From an uncultured Lachnospiraceae bacterium (GTDB taxonomy: Bacteria; Bacillota; Clostridia; Lachnospirales; Lachnospiraceae): a stretch of DNA of 28,902 bases. The stretch is from assembly GCA_910587105.1 (NCBI GenBank), contig CAJUMB010000047.1, positions 1 through 28,902 of the forward strand, given 5' to 3'. The notes under the pieces were generated by a model. The model was given only the letters and a program-made list of their open reading frames with translations. It made no database searches and was not told the DNA's origin. This document shows, in pieces, positions 22,387-28,902 of this stretch (the first letter of the stretch is position 1; every line of letters begins with the position of its first letter). The translations under genes and the position numbers were made by a program.

Positions 22387-23715
22387 ATGGGTTTTCAGGA
22401 AAGTGAAACCGTAGAATTAAAAACGATTGTGGTGGACGATATAAAGAAAGAAATTATAGCATTCGCCAATTGTGAAGGGGGAAAGCTTTATATTGGTGTA
22501 CGGGACGATGGAACAGTCATTGGACTGGATGACCCGGATGGAACTGCATTGCAGGTCAGTAACATGGTTAGGGATGCGGTCAAGCCAGACCTGACTATGT
22601 TTCTCCATTATGAAACTTTAAACATAGACGGAAAACAGATTGTTTCCATTGATATTCAACAGGGAACAGAACGCCCATATTATATTGCAAAGAAAGGGCT
22701 GCGTCCGGAAGGTGTTTATGTCCGTCAGGGATATTCGTCTGTACCTGCTTCCAATACGGCAATCCGGCGGATGATTAAGGAGACGGATGGAGATCATTTT
22801 GAGGAAATGCGGTCTTTGGAACAGAGTTTAACCTTTGAAACAGCCGAAAAAGAATTCTCCGAGAGAAATATCCTGTTCGGGAAGGCACAGATGAAAACAT
22901 TGGGTATTATGAGCCATGACGGTGTTTATACAAATCTGGGGCTTTTGCTGTCTGACCAGTGTGTACATACGGTCAAGGCAGCCGTTTTTGAAGGAACTAC
23001 CCAAGACGAATTTAAGGATCGGAAAGAGTTTTCCGGTTCTTTATTTCGTCAAATGAACGAAGTATATGATTATATTGATTTTCGCAACCAAACCCATTCC
23101 ACTTTTGAAAAACTCCGGCGGATCGATAAGAAAGACTATCCTGAGACTGCGGTCAGGGAGGCTCTTTTGAATTTGCTGGTGCATCGTGAATACTCTTTTA
23201 GCGCCAGCGCCTTTATCCGCATTTATACAGACAGGATTGAGTTTATCTCTATTGGAGGACTTGTAAATGGTGTCACTTTAAAGGATGTGATGATGGGAAT
23301 TTCCGTATGCCGGAACGCGAAGCTGGCAAATATATTCTACCGTTTAGAACTGATAGAGGCGTATGGAACTGGGATGCGAAAGATAATGGGGGCATATTCA
23401 GGAACAGGTGCAGAGCCCCAAATTGAAACTTCTGACAATGCTTTTAAGATCATTCTCCCTAATCTCAACGTCCGTATGGGACAGGAAGAACCGGCTGCTG
23501 GCAGGTCAAAGGACTGCGACCCCTGGGAAGTGATAATTGCTATGGCAAAAGAAAATGGTTCTTTCACGAGAAGAGAGATAGAAAAAAGACTGGGAATCAG
23601 CCAGACAACATGTGGACGTTTGTTGAGACAGATGGTGGAAAACGGGCAGATTGTTCAGGTGGGAAAAGGAAGAAATACACAGTATCATCTGCCTGAAAAG
23701 AGATATACGATGTAA
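22387..23715 (+). CDS. AlbA_2 (Schlafen-type) domain ATP-binding regulator
   Basis: A 442-residue protein of the COG2865 group. The N-terminal AlbA_2 domain (about 5-120) shows ESETVELK, 'KEIIAFANCEGGKLYIGVRDDGTVIGLDDPD' and YVRQGYSSVPAS. A GHKL-like ATPase segment follows (about 255-360: 'VREALLNLLVHREYSF', 'IEFISIGGLVNGVT', 'EAYGTGMRKI'). The C-terminus is a winged helix (about 385-440: 'FTRREIEKRLGISQTTCGRLLRQMVENGQIVQVGKG'). ATG 22387 follows AGGAGGCGG. Proteins of this build are predicted DNA- or RNA-binding regulators; the function here is unknown. The gene with its promoter sits between two 37-base direct repeats, which suggests it arrived as a unit. Confidence 0.9.
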   Translation: MGFQESETVELKTIVVDDIKKEIIAFANCEGGKLYIGVRDDGTVIGLDDPDGTALQVSNMVRDAVKPDLTMFLHYETLNIDGKQIVSIDIQQGTERPYYIAKKGLRPEGVYVRQGYSSVPASNTAIRRMIKETDGDHFEEMRSLEQSLTFETAEKEFSERNILFGKAQMKTLGIMSHDGVYTNLGLLLSDQCVHTVKAAVFEGTTQDEFKDRKEFSGSLFRQMNEVYDYIDFRNQTHSTFEKLRRIDKKDYPETAVREALLNLLVHREYSFSASAFIRIYTDRIEFISIGGLVNGVTLKDVMMGISVCRNAKLANIFYRLELIEAYGTGMRKIMGAYSGTGAEPQIETSDNAFKIILPNLNVRMGQEEPAAGRSKDCDPWEVIIAMAKENGSFTRREIEKRLGISQTTCGRLLRQMVENGQIVQVGKGRNTQYHLPEKRYTM

Positions 23716-23721
23716 AGGCAT

Positions 23722-23758
23722 GTAACAGCCGAGAATGTGGAAGATTTTGAATAAATGA
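23722..23758 (+). repeat. 37-base direct repeat, right copy
   Basis: Identical to 22220-22256; encodes VTAENVEDFE and stop in the original frame. Only this tail of the sugar-binding protein is present here. Confidence 0.95.
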
Positions 23759-23765
23759 TAGAGAC

Positions 23766-23800
23766 AGGCCCTGCGGAGTACAAAACCGTGGGGCCTTTGT
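23766..23800 (+). terminator. Terminator after the AlbA_2 regulator
   Basis: AGGCCCTGCGG (23766-23776) pairs with CCGTGGGGCCT (23786-23796), with two G-U pairs, followed by TTTG. It is a diverged copy of the terminator at 22263. Confidence 0.7.
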
Positions 23801-23879
23801 ACTATAAATACCCCTGCAAAACACGAACATATTATGCTTGATTTGTATTGGATTGTGCTTATAAGCCAGACAGAAGCTG

Positions 23880-23888
23880 TGTTATAGT
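23880..23888 (+). promoter_or_regulatory. Extended -10 promoter of the URO-D-like gene
   Basis: TGTTATAGT (23880-23888), 90 bases before the ATG; no clear -35. The perfect palindrome ATCAAATTTGAT (23895-23906) lies at the expected transcription start and could be a repressor site. Confidence 0.5.
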
Positions 23889-23894
23889 TAATTT

Positions 23895-23906
23895 ATCAAA
23901 TTTGAT
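23895..23906. promoter_or_regulatory. Perfect 12-base palindrome at the URO-D-like transcription start
   Basis: ATCAAATTTGAT, starting 7 bases after the extended -10. A related half-site (TCAAATCAAG) follows at about 23917. Position suggests an operator. Confidence 0.4.
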
Positions 23907-23978
23907 GCGCTAATCGTCAAATCAAGGAAAAAAATAAAAAGAATTGCATAATAAAATCAAACGAGAGGAGAATTTAAC

Positions 23979-25196
23979 ATGAATGCATGGGAAAGAGAAA
24001 TTGCCACATTAAGTTTTTCGAACAAAGGGCTGGACAGAGGATGTATCGAGGAGAGTATGTACCCCTGGGATAAGACGGTGAATAATTGGAAAGAGCAGGG
24101 ATATGACACAGGATTTCTGGACAAAGTGCATTTTGCCACCCTGCCCACAGATAACCTTTATGCTTACAATGAACCTTACGAGCCATGGCAGGATTATTAC
24201 AATACCATGATGGCAGAACCGGTATTTGCCCATGAGACAGGGCTGGGCTGGGACCCGGTGATGCGCATTGCATTCCGCATTCCCTTTATTTCCTATGAAG
24301 AAGAAATCCGAGAAGAAACAGACGAATACATAATCAGGCGGGACCGGGACGGCTGGCTGCGCAGATATCCAAAAAACGGCGGTCTTGTCACAGATGTGAA
24401 ACCTGTAGTGACCTGCATGGAGGACTGGCAGGCGCATAAGGCGCATATTCAGGAACAGATCAAACTTCATCTTACACAGGAAAATATGGAGAAGGCTTAT
24501 GGAAGATTCCGGGAAGGGTGTAAAAATAAAGATTACGTAGTGCGTCTGCGTCTCAGCGGATTTTTCTGGACACCCCGGTTCTTGTTTGGGAACGAAGAAC
24601 AGCTGTATGCGTATTACGATGAACCGGAAGTGCTGCAGGATATCAGCCGCTTTGTGACAGACGTGTACAAGGAACAGCTGGAGGGCATTTTGAAAATCGT
24701 GACTCCCAGTGTGGTGTTCTTTGAAGAGGATTTAAGCGGGAAAAACGGACCGATGATTTCTCCGGCCACATTTGAAGAATTTATCTCTCCGTATTACCGG
24801 GAACTGGTTCCGTTTCTCCGCGAGCGGGGGGTGCAGAATGTGATTATGGATACGGATGGAGATTTCACGGTTATGATTCCCAAGATTCTGGAATGCGGTT
24901 TGGACGGCGTACTGCCTGTGGATGTCAATGCAGGGGTGGATATAGTGAAAGTGAGGGAGCAGTATCCCACACTGAAATTTATCGGCGGATTTAATAAACT
25001 AAGTATCATTGACGGGGAAGAAGCCATTGAGAAAGAGCTGGACAGACTGCGTCCTGTGATCAAGCAGGGAGGATGCATTATCTGTACAGATCATCAGGCC
25101 GCGCCCCACACACCTTTGAAATATTACCAGTACTACAGCCGCAGACTGAAAGAAGTGATGGCTGAATTGAGAAATGAGAGTGTAAAAATCGGGTAG
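23979..25196 (+). CDS. Uroporphyrinogen-decarboxylase-like (URO-D fold) protein
   Basis: A 405-residue cytoplasmic protein. The C-terminal half has the URO-D/MtaA barrel pattern: 'MISPATFEEFISPYYRELVPFLRERGVQNVIMDTDGD', 'ILECGLDGVLPVDVNAGVDIVKVREQYP.LKFIGGFNK' and 'GGCIICTDHQAAPHTPLKYYQYY'. In cobamide-dependent methyltransferases of this fold the zinc site begins HxCG; here the matching strand reads MDTDG, so that zinc site is absent. True HemE is also unlikely, as its N-terminal active-site motif is missing. The reaction is unknown; gut anaerobes carry many such paralogues, often in carbon-compound breakdown. ATG 23979 follows GAGAGGAG. Single gene with its own promoter. Confidence 0.85.
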   Translation: MNAWEREIATLSFSNKGLDRGCIEESMYPWDKTVNNWKEQGYDTGFLDKVHFATLPTDNLYAYNEPYEPWQDYYNTMMAEPVFAHETGLGWDPVMRIAFRIPFISYEEEIREETDEYIIRRDRDGWLRRYPKNGGLVTDVKPVVTCMEDWQAHKAHIQEQIKLHLTQENMEKAYGRFREGCKNKDYVVRLRLSGFFWTPRFLFGNEEQLYAYYDEPEVLQDISRFVTDVYKEQLEGILKIVTPSVVFFEEDLSGKNGPMISPATFEEFISPYYRELVPFLRERGVQNVIMDTDGDFTVMIPKILECGLDGVLPVDVNAGVDIVKVREQYPTLKFIGGFNKLSIIDGEEAIEKELDRLRPVIKQGGCIICTDHQAAPHTPLKYYQYYSRRLKEVMAELRNESVKIG

Positions 25197-25249
25197 AACG
25201 AGAACTTTTAACAGACTGTTTTTTACATTGGTGAAAACGAAAAGACTAC

Positions 25250-25882
25250 ATGAGTGAGAAACAGAAGAGCGGAGGGGAGTTCTACGCCGAGAAAATTTAC
25301 ACAGAAACGTGGGAGCAGGCAATATCTGAATTGGCTTCCTTACCGAGCACCCGGCTACGCGGCCATCCCCATCCCGTTCGTCGGAATGGCGCAGCGCCGC
25401 AGGACAGCGTTGTGGAGAGGCCTGCTCTAGACGGGGGGATCACGGTGAAACTTCCAGACAAAATAGAGCATTAACTCCAGGGCAATGTGGACTTTGACAG
25501 CTTTTCCATCCTGGACATCGCCGCACAGGATAAGGATAATGCCATAATTCCCACTGAAATCCAAAAACGCCAAAGGCAAAATACTTACACGGCTCAAATG
25601 CAGCCATAATGTTTCATTAGAGCGTGTCTTACAATTCATTCCTGCGGTCTGCACACCCCGCTTAGCGCGATATTTGCGCCAAATCCGGTCAACATAGCCC
25701 GCTATGACTCCCTCATTTGACACAAATCTCCCATAGCATACCTTTGGGTACTAAGTGGGATCTGGCAGAAAGCGTTTTTAAGACACGCTCTAGAGAGCAT
25801 AGAAAGCATCCGCCGTGTGCTGGAATGAGGCGCAGATGATATCCTGGAATTTGTCCTGGAAGAGGAAACTGATAGTGGATAA
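25250..25882 (+). pseudogene. Degraded coding stretch split by a MITE-like element
   Basis: Pieces of coding sense appear in shifting frames: MSEKQKSGGEFYAEKIYTET from 25250, a GC-rich stretch (25345-25435), then 'GNVDFDSFSILDIAAQDKDNAI'. After that comes 'KSKNAKGKILTRLKCSHNVSL', which continues in frame across the removed element (25620-25790) as 'ESIESIRRVLE', stop, 'GADDILEFVLEEETDSG' and stop at 25880-25882. I do not recognise the protein, and it may be two genes. The rest, to 26019, shows nothing clear. This accounts for the 25197-26019 gap between intact genes. Confidence 0.35.
25620..25790. mobile_element. MITE-like element with perfect 12-base ends and TA target repeat
   Basis: A 171-base element with ends GAGCGTGTCTTA (25620-25631) and TAAGACACGCTC (25779-25790), exact complements, flanked by TA on both sides (25618-25619, 25791-25792). 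It is too short for a transposase. TA duplication points to mobilisation by an IS630/Tc1-mariner-type enzyme (inference). The minus strand has a short open frame (VIAGYVDRIWRKYRAKRGVQ) that is part of the element and not evidence of a gene. Confidence 0.85.
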
Positions 25883-26019
25883 AAAGAAAATCGATCAGAT
25901 CCGCCCGCAAACTGATGCCGCTGCTGGGCTATGTGGCCGTTGGGAAAATTTCAATAAAACTGTTTGCCGTGCCATGGAATCCTGTGAAACTTCAGGTATA
26001 AATAACACTACTCCGTATT

Positions 26020-27171
26020 TCATTCAATAACCGTAAACGATTCACAAGATGACATAAAAGGCCTTTTCCCAGAAGATAGTTCCCCAACAATTTCTATATG
26101 ACAACCCCTTTCATGCGCTTTGATAGCCCTATCATATTCATTTTTATTTAAATTGGCTGTAACTGTTTTAGGTTTATCATTCTCATCTAAATAAACAACT
26201 GTAATTTTTCCAATTTTCCGTTTCTGAACATCTGGTGAGGATTCTAATTTTTTGATTCTACCAATAATTTTTGTGGATCTATTTGTTTCTTCTTTCAATT
26301 TCCCGATAGCAATTTCAATTGGTTGATAATAATCATGGGTAAGCAGTATTCTGTCTTCGGTGCAGCCAGTATTTTTTACAATCGGAGACCATTCAGCAAT
26401 AAATTCCACATCTGCTCCATCCGAATCCAGATTAAGCCCTCCTAATGCTTCATAAAAATTTGCGCTTATAATTTTATCATTATCCTGCAATAACAATTTA
26501 TCTAGTTCTCCATTATCAATTTGATTTTTGATAAAAGAAATATTTTTCATAACGCGGCTTGTTACTTGCCGTGTCAATGAATTTGCACACTGCTCTTCAT
26601 CCGAAAAAATACTTAACTGTTTGTAATCTTCATTCTCATCAAGTTCTGCAAACGGGCATACAACTGATACGACATAGCTTCCTATTTCTGTCTGTCCAAA
26701 TCTACAACTTGATAGGAATTCTAATACACAATCATCCATTCTTCCCTGATGATACTTTTTAGGATGCAAAATATCCAACGCTGTTGCAGCCAACAATTTC
26801 TTTGCGCTTTCATACATACGAATCGCGTCATCAAAAAGAATGTTTCCTGCCTCAACATCTTTTTTTTCTAAACGGATTTTTAAAATATCTGTATTTGGAT
26901 TCAGCAGATACAGCAGAACCTGCTCAACAGATTTATTTTCAACTTTTGCTACTGTCACAACTGCCTTATACATTGCTTCTTTATAGTCATTAAGTTTTTT
27001 TTCTGTGGGAATGATAACCTGAAAAAAATCATCATTTTTTTCATACTGAAAAATTTTTATATATTGTCTCTTGCTTTGAAACGGCTCCCAGCCCATATCT
27101 TTCAAATATTTCGCAAATGCAAGTGGACTGATTTTTTCGGTCAAATCCATAAAATTAACAGAATATATCAT
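26020..27171 (-). CDS. 383-residue protein of unknown function, partner of the DUF4365 protein
   Basis: Minus-strand ATG at 27171, seven bases after AAGGAGG and overlapping the upstream stop by four bases (ATGA), so the two genes are translationally coupled; a GTG two codons earlier is less likely. Conserved-looking blocks are 'FAKYLKDMGWEPFQ', 'FFQVIIPTEKKLNDYKEAMYKAV', 'RMDDCVLEFLSSCRFGQTEIGSYVVSVVCPF', 'LTRQVTSRVMKNI' and 'ISANFYEALGGLN'. The last 85 residues (IIGRIKKLESSP... IEIVGELSSGKRP) look like an OB-type beta barrel. There is no membrane span, Walker motif or known catalytic set. I recall this block pattern from unannotated proteins of scattered bacteria. A role with the nuclease-like neighbour is inference. 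Confidence 0.8.
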   Translation of the reverse strand: MIYSVNFMDLTEKISPLAFAKYLKDMGWEPFQSKRQYIKIFQYEKNDDFFQVIIPTEKKLNDYKEAMYKAVVTVAKVENKSVEQVLLYLLNPNTDILKIRLEKKDVEAGNILFDDAIRMYESAKKLLAATALDILHPKKYHQGRMDDCVLEFLSSCRFGQTEIGSYVVSVVCPFAELDENEDYKQLSIFSDEEQCANSLTRQVTSRVMKNISFIKNQIDNGELDKLLLQDNDKIISANFYEALGGLNLDSDGADVEFIAEWSPIVKNTGCTEDRILLTHDYYQPIEIAIGKLKEETNRSTKIIGRIKKLESSPDVQKRKIGKITVVYLDENDKPKTVTANLNKNEYDRAIKAHERGCHIEIVGELSSGKRPFMSSCESFTVIE

Positions 27172-27677
27172 GGCCACTCCTCCTTTGCAATCATCTCCAG
27201 TATGTTCTGCAGACTTTCCACATTAATGACATTTTTTTTATTGATTTTTACACTTACAGTTCCTTCATTGGATGATTCGGTTTCTTTTGAAAATTCTGCC
27301 CAATACATGCATCCCTTAATCAATAATTCATCTTCTGTCCAGTTAACCCACAATTTTTCTTTTTCAGGCAATATAAGCAGTCCCAATATAATCGGCGTGG
27401 TTGATGGAAGACATAAATCATTATAATTTTTTACCTTAAGTTTATATGTAAGCGTATCACCATGGTCAGTATACTGAGATGGCGAAGATGTGCATTTTAA
27501 CTGGATTCGCAGTTCAGCGTTAAATTTTCTATTCCCGCCTAATAAAATCCGCTTTTTTAAAATACCATCTGTACTATCCGCATCATGCCTCACAATTTCA
27601 TACGCTATGCCAGCATATGCACATAGAGCAGAAATATAACTTATACTAATGTCTTCTTTGATTTGTGTTATCTGCAT
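27168..27677 (-). CDS. DUF4365-type putative nuclease
   Basis: A 169-residue protein. Minus-strand ATG at 27677 follows AGGAGG by six bases, so an in-frame ATG 15 bases earlier, lying over that site, is rejected. The N-terminus 'KEDISISYISALCAYAGIAYEIVRHDADSTDGIL' followed by 'ELRIQLKCTSS' fits DUF4365, whose D...(D/E)-x-Q-x-K pattern suggests a PD-(D/E)XK-like nuclease fold; candidate residues are Asp34/Asp37, Glu55, Gln59 and Lys61. The middle part carries 'IILGLLILPEKEKLWVNWTEDELLIKGCMYW', also typical of DUF4365. It is coupled to the 383-residue gene. The base composition of this pair is clearly more AT-rich than gltBD, consistent with transfer. Confidence 0.8.
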   Translation of the reverse strand: MQITQIKEDISISYISALCAYAGIAYEIVRHDADSTDGILKKRILLGGNRKFNAELRIQLKCTSSPSQYTDHGDTLTYKLKVKNYNDLCLPSTTPIILGLLILPEKEKLWVNWTEDELLIKGCMYWAEFSKETESSNEGTVSVKINKKNVINVESLQNILEMIAKEEWP

Positions 27678-27701
27678 AGCGCACCTCCTCATATAACGTT
27701 T

Positions 27702-27707
27702 ATTATA
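27702..27707 (-). promoter_or_regulatory. -10 element of the DUF4365 two-gene unit
   Basis: Consensus TATAAT on the minus strand, 25 bases before the DUF4365 start. The -35 is weak (GTGGAC at 17 bases). The surrounding ATGATATAATAAA also occurs in the inverted-repeat arms at 16082-16094; AT-rich chance is possible. Confidence 0.4.
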
Positions 27708-27822
27708 TCATTTCTTCAAATTTCGTCCACCTAAATATCCAAAAAATTTATTGTTTATTTCTTTCCCTTTGTGTTCAATTGGATAAAATATCATTAAATA
27801 GATTCAAACACCGCCTAAACAC

Positions 27823-27879
27823 CATACACTTCCGAAGAATGACCATTTTACCGCATTCTTCGGAACTTTCCACGTATGG
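27823..27879. repeat. Long interrupted inverted repeat between the two minus-strand units
   Basis: TTCCGAAGAATG (27830-27841) is perfectly complementary to 27854-27865, with outer arms CCATAC (27823-27828) and GTATGG (27874-27879). It follows the acetyltransferase stop by about 25 bases but lacks a T run on either strand after the stem. It may be a weak terminator or an imported repeat. Confidence 0.6.
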
Positions 27880-27904
27880 AAGTCTTTCTTTTTCAAAGAA
27901 GAGA

Positions 27905-28699
27905 TCAAACACAATTCTGAATTCCAAATTCTTTTTCCAGACCTGCTGCCAATTCCTCTGGACTGCAGTAAGTCTCCTGTCTGATACAGCCGTTGTCACG
28001 GACGGTCAGTTCCATATCTGTCAACGCCTTACTGCCGTTTGGGGTACAGATATTGACCACTCGTTTTTGTGTGAACAGGACATCTGGGTGGGTGGCGCAG
28101 TAATAATTCATAATTTGGAAGTCCACATTTCTGACAGGCAGATTGCGGAATTGAAGAAGAGGTTTCCATGTATTGTCCTGCTGTCTGTCAATGCGGATAT
28201 CCCTGTCCTGCATCAGATGTACCCGAAATGATTCTCCGGCAATTGTCTGAGCTTTTTCAGATAATTCCAACAAGCCTTTTGGACCCGGTCCGCCAAAGCC
28301 CACATCGCAATAATAACAATTCTTATCCATTGGCACTACAATTCCCATGTGGCTCACAGGTGGTATATTCTCTCTGTTCCAGAGTACGCGGACAGCCACC
28401 GGATACCATGAGAAGCCCAGCGCCTCCAGCAGATGGCCCAGCAGAGTATTCAGTTCGAAACAGTAACCGCCCCGTCGCTTTTCTACAATTTTTTCAAAAA
28501 GAGCGTCTTCCTCCAGAACGGGAATTCTGCCGGCGTCGAACACGTCCAGATTTTCGAAAGGAACATGTTCCAAATATCCACGGATTAAAACTTCCAGTGT
28601 CTGTGCATCCTTTTCCCCGGCTTTACTGCCGTTTGATTTCAATGGGATGGTTTCGATTCCAATTCGTTTCAGCAAAGCCGTTACCTTTTCCTGGTTCAT
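27905..28699 (-). CDS. nat: Arylamine N-acetyltransferase
   Basis: A 264-residue cytoplasmic enzyme that moves acetyl from acetyl-CoA to arylamines and hydrazines. The catalytic triad is visible: Cys80 in RRGGYCFELN, His117 in SHMGIVV and Asp132 in CDVGFGG. Further family signs are VPFENLDV near the N-terminus and a usual length of 260-280. Minus-strand ATG at 28699 follows AGGAGA at eight bases; the ATG 51 bases upstream lacks a site and would overlap the leader. Single gene with its own promoter (28757-28785). In gut bacteria it can acetylate drugs such as 5-aminosalicylate (family knowledge, not shown here). Confidence 0.93.
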   Translation of the reverse strand: MNQEKVTALLKRIGIETIPLKSNGSKAGEKDAQTLEVLIRGYLEHVPFENLDVFDAGRIPVLEEDALFEKIVEKRRGGYCFELNTLLGHLLEALGFSWYPVAVRVLWNRENIPPVSHMGIVVPMDKNCYYCDVGFGGPGPKGLLELSEKAQTIAGESFRVHLMQDRDIRIDRQQDNTWKPLLQFRNLPVRNVDFQIMNYYCATHPDVLFTQKRVVNICTPNGSKALTDMELTVRDNGCIRQETYCSPEELAAGLEKEFGIQNCV

Positions 28700-28756
28700 T
28701 CTTTTGTCTCCTGTATTTTGAACATTAATTTGGTGATTTTCAATCAACAAATATAT

Positions 28757-28785
28757 AGTATATCTGGTTCCCTATAATTTGTAAA
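28757..28785 (-). promoter_or_regulatory. Promoter of the arylamine N-acetyltransferase gene
   Basis: On the minus strand TTTACA (28785-28780), a 17-base spacer and TATACT (28762-28757), 57 bases before the ATG. Confidence 0.75.
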
Positions 28786-28818
28786 TGCGCATTTTGCATG
28801 GAAATGGATGTACCTGTC

Positions 28819-28902
28819 TAGTGCTCCATCCGGCCAGAAATCGAAGCCCTGCTCTGCCTGCTCCGCACCATTACGTCGTTAAAATTCCTAGACGATGCAC
28901 CG
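28819..28902. repeat. Left part of a repeat element running off the window
   Basis: Begins TAGTGCTCCATCC and matches 21632-21654 at 19 of the first 23 bases, then diverges. No coding sense is seen. It probably belongs to the same family of short elements seen at 20124, 21632 and 25620; the right end lies outside the window. Confidence 0.4.

Noticed and set aside
25427..25723. 98-codon minus-strand frame
   Set aside because: Its first third is the interior of the MITE-like element and the rest is antisense to degraded sequence.
1..28902. tRNA, rRNA and known riboswitches
   Set aside because: Reading the intergenic regions showed no cloverleaf, rRNA signature or recognisable riboswitch core; the gltB leader is too short for one.

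Overview
The window looks like a piece of chromosome from a gut Firmicute of the Lachnospiraceae type (Blautia or a relative). This rests on purine-rich Shine-Dalgarno sites, sigma-A promoters with 17-base spacers, a 1511-residue GltB next to GltD, and many Lachnospiraceae-style proteins. That is an inference; no rRNA or marker gene is present. The left two thirds are ordinary, well-kept genes. The right third (about 19.3-26.0 kb) is a mosaic of decayed genes, small TA-flanked inverted-repeat elements and single intact cargo genes.

Layout: 1-88 is the last part of a sensor histidine kinase, followed by a strong terminator. Bases 150-198 carry five TTCAC-like half-sites at an exact 11-base period, which looks like an operator for an OmpR/VanR-type regulator. 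It precedes a translationally coupled ABC exporter operon: a 51-residue membrane peptide, an ATPase and two permeases (254-3262). Next comes a membrane Ser/Thr protein kinase coupled to a secreted protein with an Ig-like tail (3577-5788). A small coiled protein, a HAD phosphatase and a CPBP membrane protease follow (5823-7624). The glutamate synthase operon gltB-gltD (7785-13817) makes glutamate from glutamine and 2-oxoglutarate. Convergent to it lies a secreted protein (13980-15905, minus) with two thioredoxin-like domains, a Thr/Pro repeat linker and two fibronectin-III-like domains. Then come an AAA/DUF4143 ATPase behind a perfect 19-base inverted repeat, an AraC-type regulator, and two unknown proteins (18530-19306).

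The mosaic region starts with a multiply frameshifted PBECR4-like nuclease gene (19533-20095). It continues with a citG-like remnant split by a small transposable element, a truncated ridA, another stop-broken gene, and an intact rifampin ADP-ribosyltransferase (arr, 21221-21634). After these lie an antitoxin-like gene whose toxin partner survives only as a stub fused to a sugar-binding-protein fragment, and an AlbA_2-domain regulator flanked by 37-base direct repeats. A URO-D-like protein and a further degraded stretch with a clean TA-flanked element (25620-25790) complete it.

At the right end, on the minus strand, lie a two-gene unit and an arylamine N-acetyltransferase. The unit is a DUF4365 putative nuclease overlapping a 383-residue protein of unknown function with an OB-like C-terminus. 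It is the best candidate in the window for an undescribed (possibly defence) system. The window ends in the left end of a repeat related to one at 21632.
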